Shown: in pieces, positions 25,270-34,335 of the stretch
Layout: every line of letters starts with the position of its first letter
Position numbering within the stretch: position 1 is the stretch's first letter
Source: UBA1765 sp045629945
Lineage (GTDB): Bacteria; Fibrobacterota; Fibrobacteria; Fibrobacterales; Fibrobacteraceae
Reading direction: 5' to 3'
Length of the DNA stretch: 64,000 nucleotides
Assembly: GCA_045629945.1 (NCBI GenBank)
Contig: JAZQSE010000009.1
Span: 124,001 to 188,000 of the forward strand
Notes under the pieces: generated by a model
The model's input: only the letters and a program-made list of their open reading frames with translations
Told to the model about the DNA's origin: nothing
The model's database searches: none
Made by a program: the position numbers and the translations under genes

Positions 25270-27030
25270 TTGAATTTGCCACAGTCTTTACCTGCTTTGT
25301 TTTATAGTGTTTGTAAATCTCCAGACACTTTTTCTTGGCATTATAAAAAAAATGGTGCGTGGCTAACTTTTTCAAATCAAGAGCTCCTTTTTCGCTTAAA
25401 AAACATTTATTTTGCTTTTAAAAATTCAGGCATTTCAAAAGGCATGAATATTGCCTTAATGCTTAAAAATTCTCCGGACTGGATTCTGTGTGATTTAGCT
25501 ATACAATTATGCGGTGCGATTACCGTTCCTTTTTTCCCAAATTTAGCCGAAGAAAATTTTCTCTACCAGAAACAGGATTCTAATATTGATTTTCTCATTT
25601 TAGAATCAGAAGAATTTATTGATTTCGATTTAAGAGAAAAACTTTCATTATTTGCCCGGATAATTCAACTTGAAAAAACAGATTTGGTTCGACAGAACAC
25701 ACTTTTTTTAGAAGATTTGATTTCTTTGAATACAAATGTGAATTCAAATGAAAAAACTTTAGAATTCGAACAAGCTATTGAATCTATTTTAACAAATTCT
25801 CTTTTTTCAATTATTTATACAAGTGGCTCAACAGGCTTTCCTAAAGGCGTAGAACTGACGCATGAAAACATGCTTTCTCAATTTGAGTCTCTTCAAGAAG
25901 TCATTTCTCTTTCTCAAAAAGATAAGGCCTTATCCATTTTACCATTGGCTCATATTTTTGAACGAATGACTATTTACTTTTTACTTTCTTGCAAAACATC
26001 AATTTATTTTGGAGACGACCCAAAACAATTAGCCATTCTTCTCAAAGAATCAGCACCTTCTTTAATAACCGTTGTTCCAAGATTATTAGAACGGGTTTAC
26101 GAAAAAATTCAAAAATTAACCATTACAACCAAATACCCCAAAAAATTCTTATTAAAAAAAGCTATCCGCTGGGCACAAACACACGACCCACAAAAGCCAA
26201 CAAATTTTTTAGGGAAAATTTACGACTCTTTAATTTTTAGTAAAATCAGGACTCTTTTTGGCAATAACCTTTCTTATGTAATTTCTGGGAGTTCCGCTTT
26301 AAATAAAAATGTTTGTCGCTTTTTCTTAAATGCCGGCATTCCTATTTACGAAGGTTATGGTATGACAGAATGCTCCCCTGTCATCACATTAAATACCGAA
26401 GAAAAAGGCCGTCCTGGCTCTGTCGGGCTACCTTTAAAACATTTAGAATTAAAACTTTCTCCAGAAAATGAAATTCTCGTTAAAGGAAAAAGCGTTTTTA
26501 AAGGTTATCACAATCTGCATGATAAAAACAACCTATTCTTTACCGAAGATGGTTTCTTTCATACTGGCGACCAAGGATTTTTGGGCGAAAATGGACAACT
26601 TTATTTAACAGGCCGCATTAAAGAAATGCTAAAAACAAGTACCGGTAAATACGTTTCTCCAACACCTATTGAAGAAGAACTCTGCAAAAGTTCCTTAATT
26701 ACTTCCGCATGCATTATAGCCAATAATCGTAAATACGTTTCTGCGTTGCTTTTTTTAAACCCAGAATCTGCGATGGACTTTTTAAAAATGCCAAAAGAAG
26801 AATTCCGCATAGAAAAAGCTTTAAAATCAAAACGCATTAATGAAAGTCTAAAAAAACTCATTCAAAAAACAAACCATCACCTGAACCATTGGGAACAAAT
26901 CAGGCGTTGGAAAATTCTACCGGATACTCTTTCGGCTGAAAGCGGTTTACTCACACCTACTTTAAAAGTAAGGCACCGTGAAATTGAAAAACAATTTATT
27001 GAAGAAATCAATTTCCTTTATTCAGAATAA
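25270..27030 (+). CDS. Long-chain acyl-CoA synthetase (AMP-binding), TTG start
   Basis: An ANL-superfamily enzyme that activates fatty acids with ATP and CoA. The P-loop reads IYTSGSTGFPKGVELTHENM, then YGMTECSPVITLN and TGDQGFLGENGQLYLTGRIKEM with the hinge and the C-terminal lysine domain. At 586 aa it matches the FadD15/AcsL-like long-chain type. No ATG fits the N-terminus; translation probably starts at TTG 25270 after a GGGAG site. Possible roles are membrane lipid turnover or use of external fatty acids. Confidence 0.9.
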   Translation: MNLPQSLPALFYSVCKSPDTFSWHYKKNGAWLTFSNQELLFRLKNIYFAFKNSGISKGMNIALMLKNSPDWILCDLAIQLCGAITVPFFPNLAEENFLYQKQDSNIDFLILESEEFIDFDLREKLSLFARIIQLEKTDLVRQNTLFLEDLISLNTNVNSNEKTLEFEQAIESILTNSLFSIIYTSGSTGFPKGVELTHENMLSQFESLQEVISLSQKDKALSILPLAHIFERMTIYFLLSCKTSIYFGDDPKQLAILLKESAPSLITVVPRLLERVYEKIQKLTITTKYPKKFLLKKAIRWAQTHDPQKPTNFLGKIYDSLIFSKIRTLFGNNLSYVISGSSALNKNVCRFFLNAGIPIYEGYGMTECSPVITLNTEEKGRPGSVGLPLKHLELKLSPENEILVKGKSVFKGYHNLHDKNNLFFTEDGFFHTGDQGFLGENGQLYLTGRIKEMLKTSTGKYVSPTPIEEELCKSSLITSACIIANNRKYVSALLFLNPESAMDFLKMPKEEFRIEKALKSKRINESLKKLIQKTNHHLNHWEQIRRWKILPDTLSAESGLLTPTLKVRHREIEKQFIEEINFLYSE

Positions 27031-27034
27031 ATTT

Positions 27035-27751
27035 TTAAAAGCGAACAGAAAAATCTATTCCGTGTTCGCCTTCTAATCCAATACGCGGAGAAACATTTAA
27101 AGATGAAAAACCAGAAGAAGATGTTGCTCGATAAATACGCATTGTATTTAAAACAGAAGCTATTCTATTAACGACAAGAGCTCCAACAGCTATTTGAAAA
27201 ACCATCCGAGAAATGCGATAATTTCCTAAAAGATCTTTATAATGCTCTTTGCGATTTGTGGTTTCCGGATTATCACTTGAACCCCAATCCCAATCAATAG
27301 AAGCTTTAAATTCAGAATCTATGGCTTTACCAGCGCGTAACATCGCTTGATTATAATTTTCTGAATCATCCGGAGAAGAATTTTGTCCTTTTACACCAGA
27401 ACGACTTCGATAATCCCCCACCGCATTCAATAAAGACATTTTTTTAGAAGAAGTATTTAAGCCGGCATAACGAGAGGCATAATTATGAGCACTTGTAATA
27501 TAGCGTTCACCAACAATATAAGACACAATGGTTGTCATCCAAAGAGAAGCGTCAACCCACACAAATGGGCGCGTATAAGAAGATTCTCCAAGATAAAGTT
27601 CTCCCATACCAGGTAAAATCGCTGAAGCCCCTAAAGCTAACGGCATACTTTTACCGCTATTTCTCGTTATATCAGAATCAACAGAAACAACAGTTTGTGC
27701 ACTAAGCAAAACTGGCAACAAGAAAATAAATAGCAATGCCCTACAGGACAT
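27035..27751 (-). CDS. Exported membrane-associated protein, DUF5683-like
   Basis: A 238-aa protein with a signal peptide and a hydrophobic PGMGELYLGESSYTRPFVWVD region similar to the P-G-x-G-Q-x-Y-x-G pattern of DUF5683-type proteins. It is a shorter paralogue of the gene just upstream, sharing that motif and a similar C-terminal hydrophobic segment. The ATG at 27751 overlaps the upstream stop (TAATG) and has GGAG before it; the TTG at 27763 is less likely. Function unknown; the pair probably acts together at the envelope. Confidence 0.65.
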   Translation of the reverse strand: MSCRALLFIFLLPVLLSAQTVVSVDSDITRNSGKSMPLALGASAILPGMGELYLGESSYTRPFVWVDASLWMTTIVSYIVGERYITSAHNYASRYAGLNTSSKKMSLLNAVGDYRSRSGVKGQNSSPDDSENYNQAMLRAGKAIDSEFKASIDWDWGSSDNPETTNRKEHYKDLLGNYRISRMVFQIAVGALVVNRIASVLNTMRIYRATSSSGFSSLNVSPRIGLEGEHGIDFSVRF

Positions 27752-29070
27752 TAAAAACTCCAATACGCATTTAAAACGGTTGCTCTTTCTCCACGGAATG
27801 GAACAATATAACCTTCAAGGTGCATTTTATCCCACCAGGATAATTTTTCTTCGTAAAGCGTTTTATTGTGAGCGTTTGCTGTTAAAGCCGCATCCAATGC
27901 AGAAACAAGATGATTTAAAATAATTCCACCAAAGAACCAAGCTTGCAAATCGGCATAATCATTTGCTTTTGAACGCATTGAGCGGTATTTTTTCTGAGCA
28001 GAAGATTCACCAAGTTTTACAAATTCTGCATTCGGGTCATCTAAATCCAAATCAGATGGTAAGGTTTCATTTTCAACATCTATCCAACCAAGAACATATT
28101 GCTCTCTAGAAATCTGTTGGTAAAAATCGCCTGCATCATAAAGTTTGATTTTTTTCAAATCTTCTCCAAGTGTTTTGCCAGAAGTAAAGCGATTTGTGTG
28201 GTTTGCATCGTTATAAAACGCTTTATCACTTGTATAACAACCATTAGAAGCCGCTTTTCCATAAATAGATTCACAATAAACTTCTCTTGAATTCAAATAA
28301 CGCAAGCGGAATGCATCTTCTTCTTCAGCCCCATCAAGTGCATAAAAAATATCATGCATTTTTTGTTCATAAGTTCCTATTGAGAAATTTTTCTTTGCAA
28401 ATTTCTTGTACTTAGAAACTTGATCATTATACTTATGCACGGAATAATAGTACCAACCACCCCAAAGTGCGGCTTCTAAGGCGAGATAAACGCCACCACG
28501 TACATTGGTAAATGTTGCACCACCTACATAAAGTTGCCCTGTTCCTGGAACAACAAGAGACATAAACAACGCTTTACGCGGGCTCTTATAACGCCCTTTG
28601 ATTTCATCCATACCATAAACTTTTGAAACTTTTACTGGACCTAAAATATCTCGACGAGAAACTGAAGACGAACTAGCAACACTAGAACTACTCAAAGTAG
28701 CTACTTGAACGGCAGAATCTAAACTTGCTGAAGACGTTTCTAGAGAACTACTTGAAAGCGAATCAAGAACACTAGAAGAAGAAATCTGGCTACTTGAAGA
28801 AACTACTTCTGAAGAACTAGATACCAAAACAGAGGAACTTGATTCAAGAACACTAAAAGAAGAAACCTGGCTACTTGAAGAAGCTACTTCTGAAGAACTA
28901 GATACTAAAACAGAGAAACTCGATTCAAGAACACTAGAAGAAGAAACCTGGCTACTTGAAGAAACTTCTGCCGCATTTGCTTCAGCTTCAAATTCTGCAA
29001 ATAAATCACGAACTTGAGCAAAGGAAACTACCGCAAATAAAAAACTAAAAAACGCAATATTTCGCAACAT
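27751..29070 (-). CDS. Envelope protein with Ser-rich repeat linker and DUF5683-like domain
   Basis: 439 aa: signal peptide (1-18), then a low-complexity zone (about 35-135) of repeated SSSSQVSSSSVLESS-type units of about 12-14 residues, then a domain with KALFMSLVVPGTGQLYVGGATF and two or three hydrophobic segments. Ser-rich linkers of this kind are common in Fibrobacter extracellular proteins. The repeat arrays differ by single substitutions and may vary in length between strains. It is the first gene of a coupled pair. Confidence 0.7.
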   Translation of the reverse strand: MLRNIAFFSFLFAVVSFAQVRDLFAEFEAEANAAEVSSSSQVSSSSVLESSFSVLVSSSSEVASSSSQVSSFSVLESSSSVLVSSSSEVVSSSSQISSSSVLDSLSSSSLETSSASLDSAVQVATLSSSSVASSSSVSRRDILGPVKVSKVYGMDEIKGRYKSPRKALFMSLVVPGTGQLYVGGATFTNVRGGVYLALEAALWGGWYYYSVHKYNDQVSKYKKFAKKNFSIGTYEQKMHDIFYALDGAEEEDAFRLRYLNSREVYCESIYGKAASNGCYTSDKAFYNDANHTNRFTSGKTLGEDLKKIKLYDAGDFYQQISREQYVLGWIDVENETLPSDLDLDDPNAEFVKLGESSAQKKYRSMRSKANDYADLQAWFFGGIILNHLVSALDAALTANAHNKTLYEEKLSWWDKMHLEGYIVPFRGERATVLNAYWSF

Positions 29071-29109
29071 GCCTTAAATTTAGCAAAAACAAACTTTCTA
29101 AAAAACCAC

Positions 29110-29144
29110 AAAAAGAAAAAAGAAGAGACTTAAACAGCCTCTTC
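29110..29144 (-). terminator. Terminator of the rpsF-rpsR-rplI operon
   Basis: GAAGAG / CTCTTC stem (29122-29127 with 29139-29144) followed on the minus strand by a long T-rich run. Confidence 0.7.
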
Positions 29145-29169
29145 CTTTTTTAGTCCGTTTCAGAAAAAA

Positions 29170-29616
29170 TTAATTTTCAGCAACAACCCAGACTTTTACA
29201 GTAGCGGTAATGTCACTAAAAACATTTACTGTTACAGAATAAACACCAAGTTGCTTAATAGGTTCTTCTAATTGAACCTGGCCGCGGGAAATCTTGATGC
29301 CCTGTAAAGTAATAGCTTCTGCAATATCAGCAGCGGAAACCGAACCATAAAGGCGTTCACCTTCTACAACGCGACGAGTCATATTAACTGTTACGAGAGA
29401 AAGTTTAGCAGCCATATCGCCAGCAGCAGCAAGTTCTTTTTGGAACTGAGCTTCCATAGCAGCACGGTTGCGTTCGATTTCTTTCTTTGCTTCCGGAGTT
29501 GCACGAATAGCAAGTTTTTTCGGGAAAAGGTAATTGCGAGCATAGCCATCTTTTACTTTGACTACGTCCAACATTTTACCTAAATACGGAACGTTCGCTT
29601 TAAGAATAATTTCCAT
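29170..29616 (-). CDS. rplI: 50S ribosomal protein L9
   Basis: 148 aa. The N-terminal rRNA-binding domain has MEIILKANVPYLGKMLDVVKVKDGYARNYLFPKKLA-type sequence (seen as LGKMLDVVKVKDGYARNYLF), followed by the long connecting helix and the C-terminal domain. Last gene of the S6-S18-L9 operon. Confidence 0.97.
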   Translation of the reverse strand: MEIILKANVPYLGKMLDVVKVKDGYARNYLFPKKLAIRATPEAKKEIERNRAAMEAQFQKELAAAGDMAAKLSLVTVNMTRRVVEGERLYGSVSAADIAEAITLQGIKISRGQVQLEEPIKQLGVYSVTVNVFSDITATVKVWVVAEN

Positions 29617-29627
29617 CGTAATACTCC

Positions 29628-29879
29628 TTAGCGTAAGCTATCTGCAACAAACGGAAGAATAGCCATTTGACGAGCGCGCTTAATAGCTTCGTTCAACATA
29701 CGTTGATACTTTGCACTCGTGCCGGAAATACGGCGAGGAATGATTTTACCGCGTTCATTGATAAAACGACGAAGAGTCTTTTCATCTTTGTAATCAATAA
29801 AAGCGATTTTATTTTCAGTAAACCAGCAAGTTTTCTTGCGGCGAACGCGCGGTCCTTGTTTCTTTTCTTCGAAAGACAT
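29628..29879 (-). CDS. rpsR: 30S ribosomal protein S18
   Basis: 83 aa with FIDYKDEKTLRRFINERGKI and PRRISGTSAKYQRMLNEAIK, both diagnostic. The start overlaps the rpsF stop (TAATG). No ssb lies between rpsF and rpsR, unlike many bacteria. Confidence 0.97.
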   Translation of the reverse strand: MSFEEKKQGPRVRRKKTCWFTENKIAFIDYKDEKTLRRFINERGKIIPRRISGTSAKYQRMLNEAIKRARQMAILPFVADSLR

Positions 29880-30247
29880 TATTCAACCTCCGCATCTTCT
29901 GCATCAATCGGAGTGATTTCTTCCGAAGTCTGCACTTGATTTTGGTCATAAACGATTTCAGACATTGGATAGTCAACAAGAGTCATCCAACGGAGAACGT
30001 TATCGTTTAACTTAAATGCTGCTTCCAAGGTAGAAACCACAGAGGAATCTGCCTTATAGTAGAAAATAACATAGAAGCCGTGAGTTTTTTTATTGATCTG
30101 GTAAGCCATTTTACGCTTGCCCCAATCGTCGCGACGGAGAATTTCGCCAGAAGCAACAATGGTGTCGTTGATCTTTTGGATTTCTGCTTGAATAGCGTCA
30201 TCCGAGATCATAGCGTCGATGATTACCATCGTTTCGTATTGTCTCAT
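29879..30247 (-). CDS. rpsF: 30S ribosomal protein S6
   Basis: 122 aa from ATG 30247: MRQYETMVIIDAMISDD, then WGKRKMAYQINKKTHGFYVIF. An upstream in-frame start at 30283 would add residues not seen in the family, so the internal ATG is chosen; AGGGAC precedes it. S6 pairs with S18 on 16S rRNA. Confidence 0.96.
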   Translation of the reverse strand: MRQYETMVIIDAMISDDAIQAEIQKINDTIVASGEILRRDDWGKRKMAYQINKKTHGFYVIFYYKADSSVVSTLEAAFKLNDNVLRWMTLVDYPMSEIVYDQNQVQTSEEITPIDAEDAEVE

Positions 30248-30263
30248 TTTTAGTCCCTTTGGT

Positions 30264-30315
30264 CTATCGCCCGATAGCACCACGCTACCGGGAGGGGCTT
30301 AAGGAGTCCTTAAGC
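30264..30315 (-). promoter_or_regulatory. Structured rpsF leader, candidate S6:S18 autoregulatory RNA
   Basis: On the minus strand two hairpins precede rpsF: GCTTAAGGACTCCTTAAGC (30297-30315) and CCCGGTAGC / GCTATCGGG (30284-30292 with 30270-30278). An S6:S18-binding leader with a CCG element is known in many bacteria. The fit here is by position and form only. Confidence 0.45.
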
Positions 30316-30366
30316 GTTGCTAAATTTAGCAAAACAAAAAATAATCGTCAATATAAGAGACCGAGA

Positions 30367-31137
30367 TTAAAGTGCAAGATTTATACCAAAAAGGAAGTTT
30401 CTTGCCGTTCTATCCCATTCTTTTTGCAAATACCGCCTAAAAGAACCTTCAAAAGAAAGCCAAACCGCATTAAAATTTTCTTGTAAAAAAGAAAAATGAG
30501 CCCGAATATCATAAGCAAAACCAAAAGACGAATTCACAAGCACAGACGTAGAAAATGATTTTTCAAAAGTCACATTACCTATCAGACCTAAATTTCCGAT
30601 AAATTTCCAGCCAAATCCTAATTCTCCTCCTAGAGCAAAACCATTTTGTTCAGGAGCATTTTCATAAACACCTGTTACTGAAGAAGCTGGTTTCTTTTCT
30701 ACCCATTCCGATTTTTCACCTTCTTCGTGAACAATATCATCATGAATACTTTCAATATCTGTATTTTCAAACCATAACAATGGAGCTATGTAAAAAGAAA
30801 ACTTGTCATGAAGTTTACAGTGAATACGCCCATGCACACGATACCTAGCAAACAAAATCATGGTATGCGAATCAATATTACCGCCATAAATCCACACATT
30901 TCCGCCTGCACTAAAATGAGTCCCATAAAAATATTCAAAGACACCATTCCAGGCAGCTAAAACGTCATCTTCTCCTGAAAGAGGGTGAATCATGCCAAGA
31001 CCTAACCCCAAAGAAATACCTTTTCCGACATAAGACAATTGTCCAGGAAGAGGTATCGACTCCATTTGCAAAACAGAAGTCTTTGCAAAAGAAAGACTTG
31101 CACAAATCAGCAAAAGTATAAAAGTCCTGTAAATCAT
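30367..31137 (-). CDS. Exported outer-membrane-type beta-barrel protein, unknown function
   Basis: 256 aa, signal peptide (1-18, ending SFA), then alternating hydrophobic/polar strands with many Gly and aromatic residues (GKGISLGLGLGMIHPLSG, GGELGFGWKFIGNLGLIGNV) and an acidic loop (HDDIVHEEGEKSEW). No recognised family. Divergent from asnS. Confidence 0.65.
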   Translation of the reverse strand: MIYRTFILLLICASLSFAKTSVLQMESIPLPGQLSYVGKGISLGLGLGMIHPLSGEDDVLAAWNGVFEYFYGTHFSAGGNVWIYGGNIDSHTMILFARYRVHGRIHCKLHDKFSFYIAPLLWFENTDIESIHDDIVHEEGEKSEWVEKKPASSVTGVYENAPEQNGFALGGELGFGWKFIGNLGLIGNVTFEKSFSTSVLVNSSFGFAYDIRAHFSFLQENFNAVWLSFEGSFRRYLQKEWDRTARNFLFGINLAL

Positions 31138-31201
31138 AGAATTTCTCTAAATCTATAAAATTGACAAACTCACTACGATAGGAATTATTATTTTTTTACG
31201 C

Positions 31202-32500
31202 ATGTTGCAAAAAATTTATATCAAACACCTCAATGATTTTATTGACCAGTCTGTTACTTTAGCTGGTTGGGTTTTACGCGTAAGAGATAATGGGAAAATA
31301 TGTTTCTTACAATTTAGAGATGGCACTGGTTTTATTCAGGTAATAGCCTCAAAAGAAGACGTTTCTTCAGAAACTTTTGAAATCATGCGCCACCTTGAAA
31401 GAGAATCTTCTGTAAAAATTCAAGGAAAAGTCGTTAAAAATCCAAAATCACCTTCTGGACTTGAAATTATCGCAGAAAATGTAATTCCAGTTTCAGAAAG
31501 CAAATCCTACCCCATTACCCCAAAAGAACATGGCACCGTTTTTTTGATGGATTTAAGACACTTATGGATAAGAGCCCCAAGACAAAATGCCATTTTAAAA
31601 ATCCGCCACCAAATCGTTAGCGCTATTAGACAATATTTTGATGATTTAGATTTTACTCTTATTGACGCTCCTCTTTTTACAGCCAATGAATGTGAAGGAT
31701 CTAGCACTCTTTTTAAAACCCCATATTTTGGTGAAGAAGCCTATTTATCACAAAGCGGACAGCTTTACATGGAAGCAGCCTGTGAAGCTTTTGGCAGGGC
31801 TTATTGTTTTGGCCCTACTTTCAGAGCTGAAAATTCAAACACTAGGCGTCACCTGACAGAATTCTGGATGGTTGAACCAGAAGTCGCTTATATGGATTTA
31901 GAAGGCGATATGGAACTTGCCGAAGGTTTAGTGCAAGCCATAGTCAGAAGAGTTCTTGAAAAATGCAAATTGGAATTACAAATTCTTGAACGTGATTGTG
32001 CGCCTTTAGAAAATGTTATTAGTGGAAGTTTCCCAAAAATCAGTTATACAGAAGCCGTAGAAATCATTCAAAAATCAGGAGTCAATTTTAATTGGGGTGA
32101 TGATTTTGGTGGTGCAGATGAAACCATTATTGGTAGCGCTTTTAACCGACCTGTGATTGTTTATGGTTACCCAAAAGAAATCAAACCATTCTATATGAAA
32201 ACCGATCCGGAAAATCCAAAAATTGTCCGCAATATGGATATTCTTGCGCCGGAAGGTTATGGCGAAATTATCGGGGGCGGTCAACGCGAAGAAGATTACG
32301 ATACTTTGATTGAAGCCATTAAAGCACAAGGCCTGACAGAAAGTAGTTACCAATGGTACACCGATTTAAGAAAATATGGTTCTGTACCTCATGCCGGTTT
32401 TGGTCTTGGTATAGAACGCTCAGTTGCCTGGATTTGTGGTTTACCGCACGTTCGTGAAACTGGGGCTTTCCCAAGACTCCCTAGAAGATTAAAGCCTTAA
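31202..32500 (+). CDS. asnS: Asparaginyl-tRNA synthetase
   Basis: Class IIb synthetase of 432 aa: an OB-fold anticodon domain (VTLAGWVLRVRDNGKICFLQ), then the catalytic core with motif 2 (YCFGPTFRAENSNTRRHLTE) and motif 3 (HAGFGLGIERSVAWICGL). The SGQLYMEA block, rather than the SPQLYKQ-like form of AspRS, points to AsnRS. A direct Asn charging route therefore exists. The stop overlaps the convergent gene by 4 bases. Confidence 0.92.
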   Translation: MLQKIYIKHLNDFIDQSVTLAGWVLRVRDNGKICFLQFRDGTGFIQVIASKEDVSSETFEIMRHLERESSVKIQGKVVKNPKSPSGLEIIAENVIPVSESKSYPITPKEHGTVFLMDLRHLWIRAPRQNAILKIRHQIVSAIRQYFDDLDFTLIDAPLFTANECEGSSTLFKTPYFGEEAYLSQSGQLYMEAACEAFGRAYCFGPTFRAENSNTRRHLTEFWMVEPEVAYMDLEGDMELAEGLVQAIVRRVLEKCKLELQILERDCAPLENVISGSFPKISYTEAVEIIQKSGVNFNWGDDFGGADETIIGSAFNRPVIVYGYPKEIKPFYMKTDPENPKIVRNMDILAPEGYGEIIGGGQREEDYDTLIEAIKAQGLTESSYQWYTDLRKYGSVPHAGFGLGIERSVAWICGLPHVRETGAFPRLPRRLKP

Positions 32501-32916
32501 TCTTTTAACATTGCTTCTATTTCTGGAACAATCCAATCCGCCTCTTCGTCAAGAAATTGGCATTGGCGTTCAATAGCTTTGTCTCTTAAATCTTCTGCAT
32601 AAAGACGAATCCATTCAGAAACCGCCGCCTGGCGCTCTTCGGGCGTCAAAGATTTTTCTCCTAGCCGAGAGCATATAAATTCTCTTTGTGCCATCATATA
32701 ATGGCGCATATCAAAAGGCATTTTACGTTCACGCAAAAACATTTTTAAAAGAGAAAGTGTAGAAATCGGGTCGGCTGAAGAAGCCCGGCGTTCAAAAAAG
32801 AATTGTTTAACTTCTCCGATATGTCGCTGAAAAAAAGGAATAGCATGCTCTGCTAAACCAGCAAAGACAGTAGCAGGAATATGACTTGTTGTTTCTATTT
32901 TCGTTTTTTTTCCCAC
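32497..32916 (-). CDS. Hypothetical protein, 139 aa, at the end of the MotA/MotB-like gene cluster
   Basis: I do not recognise this helical, charged, soluble-looking protein (FFERRASSADPISTLSLLKM, then TPEERQAAVSEWIRLYAEDL). The likely start is GTG 32916 with GGGAG 7 bases before it; a TTG at 32949 is the alternative. It is about 107 bp after the 33023 gene on the same strand. Confidence 0.6.
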   Translation of the reverse strand: MGKKTKIETTSHIPATVFAGLAEHAIPFFQRHIGEVKQFFFERRASSADPISTLSLLKMFLRERKMPFDMRHYMMAQREFICSRLGEKSLTPEERQAAVSEWIRLYAEDLRDKAIERQCQFLDEEADWIVPEIEAMLKD

Positions 32917-33022
32917 GCTCGAGTCTCCCGCACAAGTGCGAATTCCCAAACATCTACATCTAGAAATATAATAATTATCAAAAAAGAAAATTATTGTAGG
33001 TAAAAAAGAATATTTATGGGAT

Positions 33023-33694
33023 TCAAAGTTTTTTCAATTTCTTTTCGGGAACTAATGTTTCTGCATAACGGAAAAGTTCTGAATACAATTCCAAAAAGTC
33101 TTCGACCCAAATAGGGTCACGTTCACCAACAAGAGCAAAAACATTTTCCAATGTCTGGTGAGAATTGTATAAACCAACCATTGCCGATGGCGATAAAACA
33201 AAGGCTTGTGTTTCTGTCCCAATTCTTGGTAAAATTGCAGAACGAGCCCGATAAGACCTTTTAAGGCGAGCCACAAGACCACTTCGCAATGAAAGGATTT
33301 CTTCGTGCAACCTGTAAAGATCTCCTTCAAGAAGTCGCTTACGTAAGCGTTCAATATGACGTTCTGTTGACTCCCTTTCTGGAGCAGGAATTAACATTCG
33401 TTTACGCGAAACCTGTTCAGAGATAAAATTCAAAAGCTTGTCAAGATATTCTTTATCAAAAGCCTGAATCGGCGGTAATTTCTTTTGAAATTTTTTGACT
33501 TTGGGAAGCTGGCGTTCCATCCATTTTTCCAAACGCTTCATACAAAGTTCGGCTTCTTGCAAAAGACCTACTTGCAAATATTCTCCAGAACGAGTCCACA
33601 AACTCTCTCCATAAGAAAGATTCCAATAGCCAATCTTCCCCGATTTGCGAAGATTGTCCAAAGCGACTCTCAATTCTGACAAATGAACTTGCAT
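33023..33694 (-). CDS. Hypothetical helical protein in the MotA/MotB-like operon
   Basis: 223 aa, predicted mostly helical, no signal peptide or membrane segment, rich in Arg/Lys and Leu. The ATG overlaps the stop of the MotB-like gene (TAATG), so it is made together with the channel pair and may be a cytoplasmic partner. No family recognised. Confidence 0.7.
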   Translation of the reverse strand: MQVHLSELRVALDNLRKSGKIGYWNLSYGESLWTRSGEYLQVGLLQEAELCMKRLEKWMERQLPKVKKFQKKLPPIQAFDKEYLDKLLNFISEQVSRKRMLIPAPERESTERHIERLRKRLLEGDLYRLHEEILSLRSGLVARLKRSYRARSAILPRIGTETQAFVLSPSAMVGLYNSHQTLENVFALVGERDPIWVEDFLELYSELFRYAETLVPEKKLKKL

Positions 33695-34335
33695 TAACGA
33701 ACTTTCTCCATTTTTCGTATTGGAGTAACGCCAATTTCTACACGACGATTTAACTTGCGGTTTTCTTCTGATGTATTTGGAACTTTTGGGTGAAATTCTC
33801 CAAAACCAGCAGCAAAAAGTCTTTCTGGTGGAAACCCTAAACTAATCAATGTCTTGACCACATTCACAGCACGTTCGGCAGACAAATTCCAGTTGGTATA
33901 AATTTCTGATTTAATAGGAGTGTCATCTGTAAATCCAGAAACCATAATTACATCACCAGAATCTAAAACATCTAACAAACCTTTAGAAATAGCTTTTATA
34001 ACCGTTTTACCTTCTGGTGTAAGTTCTGCTCCATTCAATGGAAAAAGAAGAGCTGCCTGAATATGGATATTTCCATTATCAAGAGCAATTAAACCTTTTT
34101 CAATAGAGGTTTTCAACGATTGAGAAAGAAGAGCGTTTCTTTCTGAAGCAATCTTTCGCATTTCTTCTTGACAACTTAAAACTTCTTCTTCGGTGCGTGT
34201 TAAATCTTCGGCTTTTTGTTCTTTTAATGTAGCCATAGCTACAAAAGCAAGAATAAACAAAGACAACAAAGCAACAGTCAAGTCCGTAAAAGCGTGCCAA
34301 GGAGAATTTTCTTCGCGATTTTTACGAAAAAGCAT
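33694..34335 (-). CDS. MotB/ZorB-like protein: membrane anchor with OmpA peptidoglycan-binding domain
   Basis: 213 aa. A single N-terminal membrane helix (about 17-36) reads AFTDLTVALLSLFILAFV, with an Asp at residue 18 in the place of the proton-carrying Asp of MotB and ZorB. A short coiled coil follows (about 40-75), then an OmpA domain (about 100-205) with SGFTDDTPI, NLSAERAVNVV, FGEFHP and NRRVEIGV. It should form the wall-anchored stator partner of the MotA-like gene upstream. Coupled at both ends (TGATG and TAATG). Confidence 0.88.
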   Translation of the reverse strand: MLFRKNREENSPWHAFTDLTVALLSLFILAFVAMATLKEQKAEDLTRTEEEVLSCQEEMRKIASERNALLSQSLKTSIEKGLIALDNGNIHIQAALLFPLNGAELTPEGKTVIKAISKGLLDVLDSGDVIMVSGFTDDTPIKSEIYTNWNLSAERAVNVVKTLISLGFPPERLFAAGFGEFHPKVPNTSEENRKLNRRVEIGVTPIRKMEKVR

